A DNA stretch of 64,000 bases. It comes from Natronocella acetinitrilica (GTDB taxonomy: Bacteria > Pseudomonadota > Gammaproteobacteria > Nitrococcales > Aquisalimonadaceae). Position 1 is the first letter of the stretch; each line of letters begins with the position of its first letter. The position numbers were made by a program, and so were the translations under genes. Location of the stretch: the NCBI RefSeq assembly GCF_024170285.1, contig NZ_JALJXV010000002.1:310001-374000 (forward strand), given 5' to 3'. The notes below the pieces were generated by a model. That model was not told the origin of the DNA and did no database searches. It saw only the letters and a program-made list of their open reading frames with translations. Shown here piece by piece: positions 1-9,493 of this stretch.

Positions 1-123
1 CGAGGTCACCATGATCAGGCCGATCATTGCCAGCATGAGAATGGCCGTCAGCAGACGATAGTCCGTTTGCGGGAGGATGCTGAACGCATCGCGGCGCAGG
101 ACGGTTTCGGCGGCGGCGCTCAT
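1..123 (-). CDS. ftsW: Cell division protein FtsW, N-terminal fragment
   Basis: Only the first ~41 codons lie in the window; the gene runs off the left edge. The start ATG (121-123) overlaps the murD stop as ATGA. The visible peptide starts MSAAAETVLRRDAFSILPQT and then enters a hydrophobic segment (LLTAILMLAMIGLIMV), as expected for the first membrane helix of the SEDS-family septal glycosyltransferase. Identity rests mainly on position: ftsW directly follows murD in gammaproteobacterial dcw clusters. FtsW polymerises lipid II at the septum with FtsI, which is encoded upstream in the same operon. RodA or another membrane protein cannot be excluded from 41 residues alone. Confidence 0.8.
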   Translation of the reverse strand, partial: MSAAAETVLRRDAFSILPQTDYRLLTAILMLAMIGLIMVTS

Positions 124-1478
124 GCCTCACCCTCCGCAAGGACCAGGCGACGGAACTGATCGCCCCGATCCTCGAAGTTGCGGAACATGTCGAAGCTGGC
201 ACAGGCGGGCGACAGCAGGACGGTATCCCCGGGGGCTGCGAGTTGACTCGCGATGCGAACAGCGGCATCCAGCGACGCAGCCGATTCCGTGGGTACCCGG
301 CCGCTCACCGCGGCCTCGATAAGTGTCGCGTCCCGGCCCATGAGCACCACGGCGCGCACCTTGTTGGTCAGGGCCGCTGCCAGGGGCTGGAAATCCTGAC
401 CCTTGCCCTCGCCACCCGCGATCAGGATCAGCGAGCCGGGTATACCAGCCACGGCAGCGGCCGTGGCACCCACGTTGGTGGCCTTGGAATCATTGATCCA
501 GGCAACACCAGCATGCCGCGCAACCAGTTCCATGCGATGGGGCAGGCCCCGGAACTGCCGCAGCACTTCGAGGCAAACCGCTATCGGTGCGCCAAGGTCA
601 GTTGCAAGGGCGATGGCCGCCGCACCGTTCAAGAGATTGTGCCGACCCTGCAGCTGCATCTCGGAGAGGGCCACCAGCCGTTCGTCGCCACGGAACAGCC
701 AGCAGTCGTTATCCGTCTCGAGCAGGCCATAATCGTCGACTGACCGGGGCGCACTCTTACCAAACCAGACAGTACGGCGGCCCCTGATCGCCATGCGCCG
801 AACCAGGGCGTCATCCCGATTGAGAACCATCAGGCCATTGCCACGGAAAATGCGCGACTTGATGTGGGCGTATGCATCGAGACTGTGATGACGATCCAGA
901 TGATCTTCGCTCACGTTGAGCACCACGGATGCCACCGGCTTCAGGGCATTAACGGTTTCCAACTGGAAACTGGACAACTCCAACACATAGGCATCCGGAG
1001 CCGGTGCATCCCGCAGCAGATCCAGTGCCGGCGTGCCCAGATTGCCGCCTACGGCCACATCGAGGCCCGCTGCCTGGAGCATCTGGCCCACCAGGCTGGT
1101 CACGGTGCTCTTGCCGTTGGATCCGGTCACAGCGATGACCGGGGCATTCACGGCCTCGGCGAACAACTCAAGTTCACCGATAACCGGCACCCCGGCCGCA
1201 GCGGCTGCAGCAACCGCAGGGGTCTGCAGGGACACGCCAGGACTCAACACCACGCGTGCCGCGCGATGCAGACAATTCGCATCCAGACCGCCCATGAGCA
1301 GGGCGTGCTCGGGCAGCAAGCGCCTGGCCTGATCTAGGCCCGGGGGAGATTGCCGCGTGTCCATGACGGCAAGCTGGTAACCACGCGCATGCAAATAACG
1401 CAGGCAGGCCGAACCGGAGACCCCGAGGCCCACGATCACGGTCATCTCTGCGTTGTCATTGGTCATTGCAGCCTGCAT
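120..1478 (-). CDS. murD: UDP-N-acetylmuramoylalanine--D-glutamate ligase MurD
   Basis: Cytoplasmic Mur ligase that adds D-glutamate to UDP-MurNAc-L-Ala with ATP. The 452-aa product has an N-terminal Rossmann-like UDP-binding region (TVIVGLGVSGSACLRYL), the ATP-binding loop AVTGSNGKSTVTSL near residue 115, and the Mur C-terminal motif WINDSKATNVGAT. Length fits the family. The start ATG at 1476-1478 shares its A with the mraY stop (TGATG). An in-frame ATG four codons later is possible, and the much longer upstream reading frame is only mraY in another frame. It is the penultimate visible gene of the dcw operon and is probably translationally coupled to mraY and ftsW. Confidence 0.97.
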   Translation of the reverse strand: MQAAMTNDNAEMTVIVGLGVSGSACLRYLHARGYQLAVMDTRQSPPGLDQARRLLPEHALLMGGLDANCLHRAARVVLSPGVSLQTPAVAAAAAAGVPVIGELELFAEAVNAPVIAVTGSNGKSTVTSLVGQMLQAAGLDVAVGGNLGTPALDLLRDAPAPDAYVLELSSFQLETVNALKPVASVVLNVSEDHLDRHHSLDAYAHIKSRIFRGNGLMVLNRDDALVRRMAIRGRRTVWFGKSAPRSVDDYGLLETDNDCWLFRGDERLVALSEMQLQGRHNLLNGAAAIALATDLGAPIAVCLEVLRQFRGLPHRMELVARHAGVAWINDSKATNVGATAAAVAGIPGSLILIAGGEGKGQDFQPLAAALTNKVRAVVLMGRDATLIEAAVSGRVPTESAASLDAAVRIASQLAAPGDTVLLSPACASFDMFRNFEDRGDQFRRLVLAEGEA

Positions 1479-2560
1479 CAGCGAATCTTCAGTGAAGCCA
1501 AACCGATCAGCACCAGAATCACGGTGATGATCCAGAAACGAACGATGACCCGCGGCTCGGGCCAACCCTTGAGTTCGAAGTGATGGTGCAACGGTGCCAT
1601 GCGGAAGATACGGCGGCCGGTCAGCTTGTAGGACGCCACCTGGAGGATCACCGAGACTGTCTCCATGACGAACACACCCGCCATGATGAACAGCACCAGC
1701 TCCTGACGAACCACTACTGCGAGCACGCCAAGGGCGGCTCCCAGGGCCAGTGCGCCCACATCGCCCATGAACACCTGGGCGGGATAGGCGTTGAACCACA
1801 GGAAACCCAGCCCTGCACCCACCAGCGCACCGCAGAAAATCACGACCTCACCAACGCCGGGCACGAACGGGATGCCAAGGTAGCTGGCAAAATTGAAATG
1901 CCCGGATGCGTAGGCGAACACCCCAAGGGCCCCGCCAACCAGCACCGTGGGATTGATTGCGAGCCCGTCCAGCCCGTCGGTCAGGTTCACGGCATTGGAT
2001 GTTCCGACGATAACGAGATAGGCCAGTGGGATGAACAGCAGGCCGAGCTGAATGCTGACATCCTTGAAGAACGGGATGATCAGCGTGGTCTCCACGGCGT
2101 TCTCGGCGGTAACGTAGAGCACCACCGCCGCGGTCAGCCCGATGACCGACTGCCAGAGATATTTCTGTTTCGCAGGCAGGCCACGGCTGTTGGCGTAGCG
2201 CAGCTTCAGATAGTCGTCGACGCCACCCACGGCACCGAAGGCAAGGGTTGTCAGCAGCACGATCCAGACATAGCGATTGGCCAGGTCCGCCCAGAGAAGC
2301 GTCGCGGTGGCTACGGCAACCAGAATGAGCGCACCGCCCATGGTGGGCGTTCCAGCCTTTGAGAAGTGGGACCGGGGGCCATCCTCCCGCACCTGCTGCC
2401 CGATCTGGTAGCGGCCGAGGCGACGAATCAGGATCGGACCAACGATGAATGAGATTGTCAGCGCGGTGAGCACCCCGAGAATCGCCCGCAGCGTGATGTA
2501 CTGGAAAACGCGAAAACCGCTGTGGAACTCCTCGAGCCAGCCAGCAAGATAGATCAGCAT
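1478..2560 (-). CDS. mraY: Phospho-N-acetylmuramoyl-pentapeptide-transferase MraY
   Basis: Integral inner-membrane enzyme that transfers phospho-MurNAc-pentapeptide to undecaprenyl phosphate, giving lipid I. The 360-aa product equals the usual MraY length and has about ten hydrophobic segments. Family signatures are [19 protein letters not shown], the Asp-rich [27 protein letters not shown], and the C-terminal histidine motif [16 protein letters not shown] chose the ATG at 2558-2560 ([12 protein letters not shown]); the 21 upstream codons belong to the end of murF. One base separates it from the murF stop, so it is co-transcribed in the dcw operon. Confidence 0.97.
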   Translation of the reverse strand: MLIYLAGWLEEFHSGFRVFQYITLRAILGVLTALTISFIVGPILIRRLGRYQIGQQVREDGPRSHFSKAGTPTMGGALILVAVATATLLWADLANRYVWIVLLTTLAFGAVGGVDDYLKLRYANSRGLPAKQKYLWQSVIGLTAAVVLYVTAENAVETTLIIPFFKDVSIQLGLLFIPLAYLVIVGTSNAVNLTDGLDGLAINPTVLVGGALGVFAYASGHFNFASYLGIPFVPGVGEVVIFCGALVGAGLGFLWFNAYPAQVFMGDVGALALGAALGVLAVVVRQELVLFIMAGVFVMETVSVILQVASYKLTGRRIFRMAPLHHHFELKGWPEPRVIVRFWIITVILVLIGLASLKIR

Positions 2561-2561
2561 G

Positions 2562-3914
2562 TCAGCGCCCTCCCGCTTTCGGGGCGTCGCCGACCAGGCG
2601 TTCCACCACTTTGTCCATGCCACTGCTGCGCGAGCCCTTGACCAGCAGGGAGACGCCCGCAGTAAGGTCCTGCTCCAGCGCAGCGATCAGATCATCCCGG
2701 TTGTCGAAGTGACGGGCTTCGCTGCCGAAGCCCTTCGCCGCATGAAGACTGAGTGGCCCACAGGCGTAGAGCCGCCGCACACCGAGCTCCATCAGCAGGC
2801 GGCCCGCCTCCTGATGCAGACGCGGCGCGTCATCGCCCAGTTCCGCCATGTCCCCCAGGGCGACCCAGGGCTCGCCAGCACCGGCGATGAGAACCCGTGC
2901 GCCGGCTTCCAGCGAGGCTGGATTGGCGTTGTAGCTGTCGTCGAGGATGTCCGCCCCACAACGTGCGGCGCTTGGTCGCAGGCGACCGGCAGGGGGCTCG
3001 AAGCCCTCCAGACCGGCTGCGATCCGCTCGGCGGGTATCTCCAGGGCGACTGCCGCCGCCGTCGCAGCAAGCGCGTTGTAGAGGTTGTGCAGCCCAGGCA
3101 CGGGCAGCATCAGTTCAAGCGTGTCGCCCGGCAACTCGATACGGCAATGCCCAGCGGGGGACAGGGCCCTGCCGCGCACCCGAGCGCCGCCACCCATACC
3201 GAAGTCTACGATCGTCCGTCCGGCAGCCAGCGCCATCCAGACGTGGGCATGGGGATCGTCGGCGTTGATCACCGCCACACCGTCCTCACCCAGCGCCTCA
3301 TAGATTTCGCCTTTGGCCCGGGCAATGTTGGCGATGCTGCCAAAACCTTCCAGGTGGGCCGGGTTGGCGTTGTTTACCAGGGCGACATCGGGTCGGGCCA
3401 GCCCTGCAAGATAGGCGATTTCCCCCATATGATTCGCGCCCATCTCGATCACGGCATACTGGTCATCGCGGGACAGCTTGGCCAGGGTTAGGGGCACGCC
3501 CACATCGTTATTCAGGTTGCCTCGCGTGGCGGACGTTTTGCCGACACCGGCCAGGATGGACACCAGCATCTGCTTCACGGTGGTCTTGCCATTGCTGCCG
3601 GTCACGCCCACCACCAGCGGATCGGTCTCCTGCCGCCACCAATGACCGACTTTACCGAGTGCTTCGCGCGTATCGGCGACGACCAGCGCCGGCTCGAGGC
3701 CGTCGGCATGCTCAACCAGCACCCCGGCTGCGCCCGCTGCAAGGGCGTCGGCCGCATAGGCGTGACCGTCGAACCGGGGGCCACGCAGCGCGACGAAAAG
3801 ACTGCCAGGGCGAGGCACCCGGGAATCCGTGGACAACCCACGAATGGTCACCGTCGGCCCCTGCAAGCCGGCCCCGAGCACTTCCGCGAGCCTGACGAGA
3901 CTGGCTTCGATCAT
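2562..3914 (-). CDS. murF: UDP-N-acetylmuramoyl-tripeptide--D-alanyl-D-alanine ligase MurF
   Basis: Adds D-Ala-D-Ala to UDP-MurNAc-tripeptide, the last soluble step of the peptidoglycan precursor. The 450-aa product shows the N-terminal substrate motif [18 protein letters not shown], the ATP loop [15 protein letters not shown] (about 105-120), [11 protein letters not shown] in the central domain and [15 protein letters not shown] in the linker to the C-terminal domain. Length is normal. Its start overlaps the murE stop by four bases, and its stop lies one base before mraY. Confidence 0.97.
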   Translation of the reverse strand: MIEASLVRLAEVLGAGLQGPTVTIRGLSTDSRVPRPGSLFVALRGPRFDGHAYAADALAAGAAGVLVEHADGLEPALVVADTREALGKVGHWWRQETDPLVVGVTGSNGKTTVKQMLVSILAGVGKTSATRGNLNNDVGVPLTLAKLSRDDQYAVIEMGANHMGEIAYLAGLARPDVALVNNANPAHLEGFGSIANIARAKGEIYEALGEDGVAVINADDPHAHVWMALAAGRTIVDFGMGGGARVRGRALSPAGHCRIELPGDTLELMLPVPGLHNLYNALAATAAAVALEIPAERIAAGLEGFEPPAGRLRPSAARCGADILDDSYNANPASLEAGARVLIAGAGEPWVALGDMAELGDDAPRLHQEAGRLLMELGVRRLYACGPLSLHAAKGFGSEARHFDNRDDLIAALEQDLTAGVSLLVKGSRSSGMDKVVERLVGDAPKAGGR

Positions 3915-5425
3915 GTCGCCTCCTCGTCAAGCAACGCGGCCACGGTGCTGCGATCGCTGTAATCATGCCGACCGCTGGCATCGATCTGGTAATCCTCGTG
4001 GCCCTTGCCGGCAATCAACACCACATCTTCGGGCCCGGCTTCGCCAAGGGCGCGACGAATGGCCTGGGGCCGATTGCGGATCACGGGATGGTCGGCCTTG
4101 CGGAATCCCGCCTGGATATCGGCGACGATGGCATCCGGATCTTCGCCGCGGGGGTTATCGTCGGTCACAACCACGCGATGGGCGCCGGCTTCCGCCGCCG
4201 CGGCCATGAGGGGACGCTTACCACGATCCCGCTCACCGCCGCAGCCAAACACGCACCAGATCCGACCCTTGGCGTGTTCGCCCAGTCCCGCCAATGCAGC
4301 AGCCAGCGCTCCCGGCGTGTGGGCATAATCCACCACCACCAGGGGACGCCCGGGCGCCTTGAACGGCTCCATGCGGCCGGGCACGGCAACCAGTGAACAC
4401 AGGGCTCGGCTGATGGCCTCCGGCTCCCAGCCGTCACCGACCAGGGTTGCGATGACCGCCAACACGTTCTCGGCGTTGAACCGGCCAAGCAATGCAAGGT
4501 TCGCAACCACCAGGCCGCTGGGCGTGATGACCTCCATGTGCAGGCCATCGGCAAGTGTGGCGAGACGCGTACAGACGACCTCGGCGCCTTCTTCGCCCTG
4601 CATCGAGTAGCCCAGCAGCCGCACCGCCGGCGACAGCTCCCGCCGCACCGAACGACCAAAGGCGTCATCAAGGTTGAGGACGGCGGTGCGCAGGCCAGGC
4701 ATGCGGAACAGCAGTCGCTTGGCATCGCCATACGCCTTGACGGTGCCGTGATAGTCAAGGTGATCGCGACTCAGGTTGGTGAGAATTGCAGTGTGAAAAC
4801 AGACCGCATTGGCCCGCCCCTGCGCCAGTCCGTGGGAAGAAACCTCGATGCTTGCGTGCTGCAAGCCCTGGTTACGGAAGTCTGCCAGCCATTCCTGCAG
4901 ACTCGCCGCATCCGGCGTGGTGTGGGTGCCGGCCTGCAACGCCCCCACGCGACCGTGACCCAGCGTACCGATGACACCGCAGGGAGATCCGCCGGCGGTC
5001 AGCGCCTGGGCGAGAAACTGACTCACCGACGTCTTACCGTCGGTGCCGGTGACGCCATGCACGCGCACCGAGTCCCGCGACGGATCACCGAAGGCCCGGG
5101 CGGCCAACTCGCCGAGACGGACGCGCAAGTCATCCACCGCCACCAGGGGCACCCCGTGAGCAGCACAAAGTTGTTCCGCAACGGCAAGGTCAACACCCTC
5201 GGACGGCTCCCACAACACCAGGGCCGCCTGCGCATCCAACGCCTGGGAGAGAAAATCGAGGCCATGGAAGCGCTCGCCCGCGCAAGCTGCAAAAGCCCAC
5301 CCCTCACGCACCCGACGACTGTTTGCCGACAGGCCGGGGACACGCACCTCGCCAACATCACCGGAAACGCCCTGCAGCAGCTGTCCCAGGGGGATACCGG
5401 ACGCATGGGTACGCAGTGCATTCAT
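3911..5425 (-). CDS. murE: UDP-MurNAc-L-Ala-D-Glu:meso-diaminopimelate ligase MurE
   Basis: Cytoplasmic ligase adding the third stem-peptide residue. The ATP loop GVTGTDGKTSVSQF, the motif THTTPDAASLQEWL, YHGTVKAYGDAKRLLF and the C-terminal DDNPRGEDPDAI are all present. The DNPR tetrad is the known determinant for meso-diaminopimelate rather than L-lysine, so the wall is predicted to be DAP-type, as expected for a Gram-negative. At 504 aa it is normal length. Its start overlaps the ftsI stop and its stop overlaps the murF start, by four bases each. Confidence 0.97.
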   Translation of the reverse strand: MNALRTHASGIPLGQLLQGVSGDVGEVRVPGLSANSRRVREGWAFAACAGERFHGLDFLSQALDAQAALVLWEPSEGVDLAVAEQLCAAHGVPLVAVDDLRVRLGELAARAFGDPSRDSVRVHGVTGTDGKTSVSQFLAQALTAGGSPCGVIGTLGHGRVGALQAGTHTTPDAASLQEWLADFRNQGLQHASIEVSSHGLAQGRANAVCFHTAILTNLSRDHLDYHGTVKAYGDAKRLLFRMPGLRTAVLNLDDAFGRSVRRELSPAVRLLGYSMQGEEGAEVVCTRLATLADGLHMEVITPSGLVVANLALLGRFNAENVLAVIATLVGDGWEPEAISRALCSLVAVPGRMEPFKAPGRPLVVVDYAHTPGALAAALAGLGEHAKGRIWCVFGCGGERDRGKRPLMAAAAEAGAHRVVVTDDNPRGEDPDAIVADIQAGFRKADHPVIRNRPQAIRRALGEAGPEDVVLIAGKGHEDYQIDASGRHDYSDRSTVAALLDEEAT

Positions 5426-7170
5426 TGACCAGCCCCTCTCATGGCGGCCATGGGGGGCGCTGGCTCATCGGCGTCCGGGCTGACGTTCAGCAGACGCAGC
5501 GCGGCACTCATTACTTCGGAGAAAACCGGCGCTGCAACCTGACCGCCGTAGTGCAGCTCACCCGCTGGTTCGTCGATCATCACCGTCATCACGAGGCGCG
5601 GACGACTGGCCGGTGCCATCCCGGCGAACCAGGCCACATAGCGGTCATCGGCGTAGCCGCCGGCAATGGACTTACGGGATGTACCGGTTTTCCCGGCCAC
5701 TCGATAACCCGACACGGATGCGAGGCGCCCCGTGCCGTCATCCGCCACAGCCTGCTCCAGCATGCGCCGCACCGCCGCTGCAGTGCGGGCGGATATCACC
5801 TGCTCACCGGCGGGCGGCTCGTCAACACGCAGAAAAGAAGGCGACCTGAGCACACCATCGGCGGCAAGCGCGGCATAGGCGGCGGTCAGCTGCAGAGGCG
5901 TACTGGCCACACCGTAGCCAAAGGACAGGGTGGCACGATCGATCGAGGATCTCGGTGGCTCGACGGACAGTGAACCCGCCGTCTCGCCGGGAAAGCCGGC
6001 GCCGGTGACACGACCCAGCCCCACCCGCCCAAGCAGACCCCAGACGGCGTCCTCAGGCAGATCCAGGGCCAGCTGTGCGGCGCCAACGTTGCTTGACTTG
6101 CTGATCAGCGTGGCCAGATCGATACGGCCGTAATCACGTATGTCGCGCACCGTATGATTGCCGACGCGCATGGTGCCCGGGTGGGTATTGAGTGGGGAAT
6201 CGACCTCGAAACGGCCACTCTCCAGCGCCGCCGCCACCGTGAATGGCTTGATCGTGGAACCTGGCTCGAAGGAGTCGGTGACTGCACGGTTGCGTCGCTC
6301 CGATGTCCCTGCGAGATGGCGGGCATTGGGGTTGAACGTGGGCTGGTTCACCATGGCCAGCACTTCGCCAGTCTCGGAATCGAGCAGCACCAGCGAACCA
6401 CCGCGAGCGCCATGAGCCTGCACCGCCCGCTTGAGTTCACGGTAGGCCACATACTGCAGACGGCGGTCGATACTGAGGCTCAGATCGCGACCCGGCGCAG
6501 GTTCACGCAATTGCTCCACATCACTGATGACCCGCCCCAGCCGATCGCGCAGCACGCGCTTGGCCCCCGGGCGACCGCGCAACCAGCTCTCATAGGAGAG
6601 CTCAAGCCCCTCTAGCCCGACATCATCGATATCCGTGAACCCGAGCAGATGGCCGGCCACTTCGCCAGCCGGGTAGTAGCGGCGGAACTCGCGCTGACTG
6701 GCAACGCCCGGCAAGCCCAGCGACAGCACCTGACTGGCAAGATCCGGATTAACATGACGGCGCAGGTAGACGAACTCTCGGCCGGCCCGCTGCTCCAGCC
6801 GATTACGCAGCGTCGACACTTCCATGCCCAGCAGTTCCGCCAGGGCGGCAAGATCCGCACCGGACGACAGGAGATTGCCGGGGTGCGCCCAGATGGAATC
6901 CACCGGCGTGCTGATGGCGAGGGGTTCACCATAGCGGTCCTTGACCATGCCCCGGTGGGCAGGGATCGCCATGGTGCGCAGATGACGGCTGTCACCCTGG
7001 TGCTGCAGGAACTCATTGTTGACCAGCTGCAGATCCACGGCCCGTACGAGCAACGCTGCGGGCAGGCAGGCAAACGCCAGCAGCACCAGCGCATAGCGCC
7101 AGCGCAGCAGTTCCGGTTTTCCTCGCTCGCCCTTGCTGACCACGGCTACAATCGCCCCTGCTTTATTCAA
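5422..7170 (-). CDS. ftsI: Septal peptidoglycan transpeptidase FtsI (PBP3)
   Basis: Class B penicillin-binding protein that crosslinks septal peptidoglycan with FtsW. A short basic cytoplasmic N-terminus precedes one membrane anchor (about 26-47). The pedestal domain follows, then the transpeptidase domain with active-site STIK at 305-308, SSN at 359-361 and KTGT at 494-497, all intact. Length (582 aa) is typical. The start is uncertain: this frame opens with TTG at 7168-7170, preceded by AAGG. A GTG at 7141-7143 gives a product nine codons shorter and leaves the anchor intact. The gap to the ftsL stop is 35 bases. Confidence 0.96.
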   Translation of the reverse strand: MNKAGAIVAVVSKGERGKPELLRWRYALVLLAFACLPAALLVRAVDLQLVNNEFLQHQGDSRHLRTMAIPAHRGMVKDRYGEPLAISTPVDSIWAHPGNLLSSGADLAALAELLGMEVSTLRNRLEQRAGREFVYLRRHVNPDLASQVLSLGLPGVASQREFRRYYPAGEVAGHLLGFTDIDDVGLEGLELSYESWLRGRPGAKRVLRDRLGRVISDVEQLREPAPGRDLSLSIDRRLQYVAYRELKRAVQAHGARGGSLVLLDSETGEVLAMVNQPTFNPNARHLAGTSERRNRAVTDSFEPGSTIKPFTVAAALESGRFEVDSPLNTHPGTMRVGNHTVRDIRDYGRIDLATLISKSSNVGAAQLALDLPEDAVWGLLGRVGLGRVTGAGFPGETAGSLSVEPPRSSIDRATLSFGYGVASTPLQLTAAYAALAADGVLRSPSFLRVDEPPAGEQVISARTAAAVRRMLEQAVADDGTGRLASVSGYRVAGKTGTSRKSIAGGYADDRYVAWFAGMAPASRPRLVMTVMIDEPAGELHYGGQVAAPVFSEVMSAALRLLNVSPDADEPAPPMAAMRGAGQ

Positions 7171-7205
7171 GACCGGCCTTGATTCAGGTCGGCATTTGGC
7201 GCACC

Positions 7206-7475
7206 TCAGCGCCGGATAATCACGATCTCGTCACGCCCCGGGAGTTTCATGTCCAACTCCTCCCGCCCGATACGCTCCACCCTCCCGTGGGTCGCCCAGG
7301 CACCCTGTTCAAGCTGCAACATGCCCCACTCGGCGTTGAGCTGATCACGCTCCCGGTGCAGATCCTCAAGCTCGGCAAACAGACGCCGACCCTCGTGCTT
7401 GGCGTAGACCACGGCAATGCTGCTACCTACAACCGCCATCGCGAGACCGATGGTCAACAGGAGCTGCGGACTCAC
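7206..7475 (-). CDS. ftsL: Cell division protein FtsL
   Basis: Small bitopic divisome protein (89 aa). One N-terminal membrane segment ([21 protein letters not shown], about 5-25) is followed by a short periplasmic coiled coil rich in Glu, Arg and Leu ([20 protein letters not shown]). FtsL sequences are poorly conserved, so the call rests on size, topology and the invariant place between rsmH and ftsI. In other bacteria it forms the FtsQLB complex that activates FtsWI. Its start overlaps the rsmH stop by four bases. Confidence 0.9.
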   Translation of the reverse strand: MSPQLLLTIGLAMAVVGSSIAVVYAKHEGRRLFAELEDLHRERDQLNAEWGMLQLEQGAWATHGRVERIGREELDMKLPGRDEIVIIRR

Positions 7476-8422
7476 GAGAGCTTCTCCGCCACGCGCAGCA
7501 TCGCGCTGCGCGCCCGCGGGTTGTCCCCAATCTCGACTTCGCCGGCCCGCATTGCCTTGCCGATACGACGCATCCTCGGACGCAGCCCCTCGGGGATCAC
7601 GGGAATGTCGGGTGGCAGATCACGCACCCCCGAGGCCTTCTGGATGAAGCGCTTGACCATGCGATCCTCCAGCGAGTGAAAACTGATAACCGCAAGTCGA
7701 CCGCCGGGAGCAAGCCAGTCACAGACGCCATCAAGAAACTGCTCCAATGCGTCCAGCTCCCCGTTGACCGCAATGCGCACCGCCTGAAAGGTGCGGGTCG
7801 CCGGATGCTTGTGACGCTCGGGCTTCGGGACCGCCGCGGCCACCAACGCCGCAAAATCCAAGGTACTGTCGGGCAACTCCCCTGCCTCCCGGGCCGCCAC
7901 CACCGCCCGGGCGATCCTGCGGGCGAAACGCTCTTCGCCATAGGTCTTGAGCACCCGAACCAGATCACGCTCATCGACTTCCTGCAGCCAGACCAGGGCG
8001 CTGGGGCCGTGGGCCGGATCCATGCGCATATCCAGAGGCCCATCCCTCAAAAAACTGAAACCGCGCTCTGCGCGGTCCAGTTGCGGCGAGGAGACACCGA
8101 GGTCAAGTAAGATGCCATTCACCATCCCTGTGACGCCCTCCTCCCGCAGCCACTCCCCGAGATGGGAGAAGCTGCCATCGAGTATCCGGCAGCGGGGATC
8201 TCCGCCAAACAGCCGCCTGGCCTCGGCGATGGCATCGGGATCACGATCAATGACCCAGAGCCGGCCGTTCTCGTCCAGTCGCTGGAGAATGGCCCGGGCA
8301 TGCCCACCGCGACCAAATGTACCGTCAACGTAGAAACCATCTGACTTGAGGGCGAGCCCATCCAGAGCCTCGTGCAAAAGCACGGATTCGTGGGATCCAT
8401 TGGCGGCGGCTGCAGCATTCAT
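7472..8422 (-). CDS. rsmH: 16S rRNA (cytosine(1402)-N4)-methyltransferase RsmH
   Basis: S-adenosylmethionine-dependent methyltransferase acting on C1402 of 16S rRNA in the decoding centre. The SAM-binding signature is [14 protein letters not shown], with [20 protein letters not shown] and [16 protein letters not shown] further on. I used the ATG at 8420-8422 ([13 protein letters not shown]), which overlaps the mraZ stop as ATGA; the upstream 23 codons are mraZ in another frame. The product is 316 aa. RsmI, which 2'-O-methylates the same nucleotide, is encoded nearby at 9494-10351. Confidence 0.97.
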   Translation of the reverse strand: MNAAAAANGSHESVLLHEALDGLALKSDGFYVDGTFGRGGHARAILQRLDENGRLWVIDRDPDAIAEARRLFGGDPRCRILDGSFSHLGEWLREEGVTGMVNGILLDLGVSSPQLDRAERGFSFLRDGPLDMRMDPAHGPSALVWLQEVDERDLVRVLKTYGEERFARRIARAVVAAREAGELPDSTLDFAALVAAAVPKPERHKHPATRTFQAVRIAVNGELDALEQFLDGVCDWLAPGGRLAVISFHSLEDRMVKRFIQKASGVRDLPPDIPVIPEGLRPRMRRIGKAMRAGEVEIGDNPRARSAMLRVAEKLS

Positions 8423-8871
8423 AAGGAGATCGACTCCAGCCCATCGGACAGCTCGTAATCCTCGGCAGCTTCCTCCAGCCACTGGTCGCAACGCTGACCC
8501 CAGACCCCTTCGTCCCAGAGCTCGAACTTGTTGCCCTGACCGATCAGCACGACTTTCTTGTCCAGGGAGGCGAACTCACGCAACGGCGGCGGCAGCAGAA
8601 TGCGGCCACTGCCATCGAGCTGGGATTCAGTTGCATGCCCCATGAGAAGGCGCTGCAATCGACGGGTCTGAGGCTTGAGGCTGGGCAGCTTCACGAGCTT
8701 CTGCTCGATGACTTCCCACTCCGGCAGGGGATACACCAGCAGGCAACGGTCGGGGTCGACAGTCACCACAACCTCGCCGTCGCAGCGCTCCACGAGCTTG
8801 TCGCGATAACGCGACGGAAAGCTCATGCGCCCCTTCGTATCGAGATTGAGATGTGCGACCCCTCGAAACAC
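8419..8871 (-). CDS. mraZ: Transcriptional regulator MraZ
   Basis: First gene of the dcw operon; a 150-aa DNA-binding protein with two AbrB-like MraZ domains. Signatures are [17 protein letters not shown] in the first domain and [17 protein letters not shown] in the second. In Escherichia coli MraZ forms rings and represses its own operon by binding direct TGGG-type repeats; matching repeats are present here at 8886-8920. The start codon is GTG (8869-8871), preceded by a purine-rich GGGGCGCGGA. The stop overlaps rsmH, so excess MraZ would be balanced by its operon partner, as known elsewhere. Confidence 0.96.
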   Translation of the reverse strand: MFRGVAHLNLDTKGRMSFPSRYRDKLVERCDGEVVVTVDPDRCLLVYPLPEWEVIEQKLVKLPSLKPQTRRLQRLLMGHATESQLDGSGRILLPPPLREFASLDKKVVLIGQGNKFELWDEGVWGQRCDQWLEEAAEDYELSDGLESISL

Positions 8872-8885
8872 TCCGCGCCCCTATT

Positions 8886-8920
8886 CCCCTAAAAATTCCA
8901 TTTTTCGCCACTTTTTCCCA
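8886..8920 (-). promoter_or_regulatory. MraZ-binding repeats upstream of mraZ
   Basis: Read on the minus strand, three pentamers lie exactly ten bases apart: TGGGA (8916-8920), TGGCG (8906-8910) and TGGAA (8896-8900), followed one period later by AGGGG (8886-8890). The spacers are A/T runs. This matches the known mra operator architecture (TGGGN units separated by five bases). The array lies between the predicted transcription start and the mraZ GTG, placing it for autorepression of the whole dcw operon. The periodicity is seen directly; binding is inferred. Confidence 0.8.
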
Positions 8921-8929
8921 CTTCGAGAC

Positions 8930-8958
8930 ACTATAGGTAGCACCCCACGGGGTGTCAA
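8930..8958 (-). promoter_or_regulatory. Sigma-70 promoter of the dcw (mraZ) operon
   Basis: On the minus strand a perfect -35 box TTGACA (8953-8958) and a -10 box TATAGT (8930-8935) are separated by exactly 17 bases. Initiation is expected near 8923, a few bases before the MraZ repeats. No other gene on this strand lies between it and rnpB. This is the strongest promoter I can read in the window. Confidence 0.85.
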
Positions 8959-9142
8959 GCAGAAAGGATGGGAATTCTTGCTGACACAACAAAGACTTAC
9001 AGCACACAACGCCGTCGCTGGTGAGCGACAACCATGGGAGGGAAACTAATGAATATAAATCAGGGGATTAACAGTTTTTTCTAGAAGTCAAAGCGAAAGT
9101 CAGCCCTAACGGACTGTATCAGGGCGACAAGGAGAGAAAAAA

Positions 9143-9492
9143 GAAGGAGTCGGCCTGTAAGCCGGGTTCTGTCGAGGACAGTCATTCATCTGGAACATGC
9201 GTCACCGCATGCCTCAAGCGACCTACCCGGGAGCAGCGCGGGCCACGCCATTGCTCCCCTATTTGGTCTTGCTCCGAGTGGGGTTTACCGTGCCGCGGCG
9301 TGTTGCCACCCGCGCGGTGCGCTCTTACCGCACCTTTTCACCCTTACCGGCGCCTGTCGGCGCTTAGGCGGTTTGTTTTCTGTGGCACTTTCCGTGGGCT
9401 CACGCCCCCCAGGCGTTACCTGGCACCCTGCCCTGCGGAGCCCGGACTTTCCTCCACCGGCAATGCCGGCAGCGACTGTCCGGCCGACTCCC
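9143..9492 (-). ncRNA. rnpB: RNase P RNA, bacterial type A
   Basis: Catalytic RNA of ribonuclease P, which matures tRNA 5' ends. On the minus strand the 5' part carries the universal GAGGAAAGTCCGGGCTCC (P4 region) and AGGGTGCCAGGTAACGCCTG, and the 3' part carries ACAGAACCCGGCTTA, the other P4 strand. The termini pair as helix P1: GGAGTCGGCC with GGCCGACTCC (about 9481-9490 with 9146-9155). A run of T follows the 3' end and probably terminates transcription. At roughly 350 nt the length suits type A. The exact mature ends are inferred from helix P1. Confidence 0.97.
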
Positions 9493-9493
9493 G

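Noticed and set aside
5422-7170. Possible truncation of FtsI because of its non-ATG start
   Set aside because: Anchor, pedestal and all three transpeptidase motifs are present; only the start codon is uncertain.
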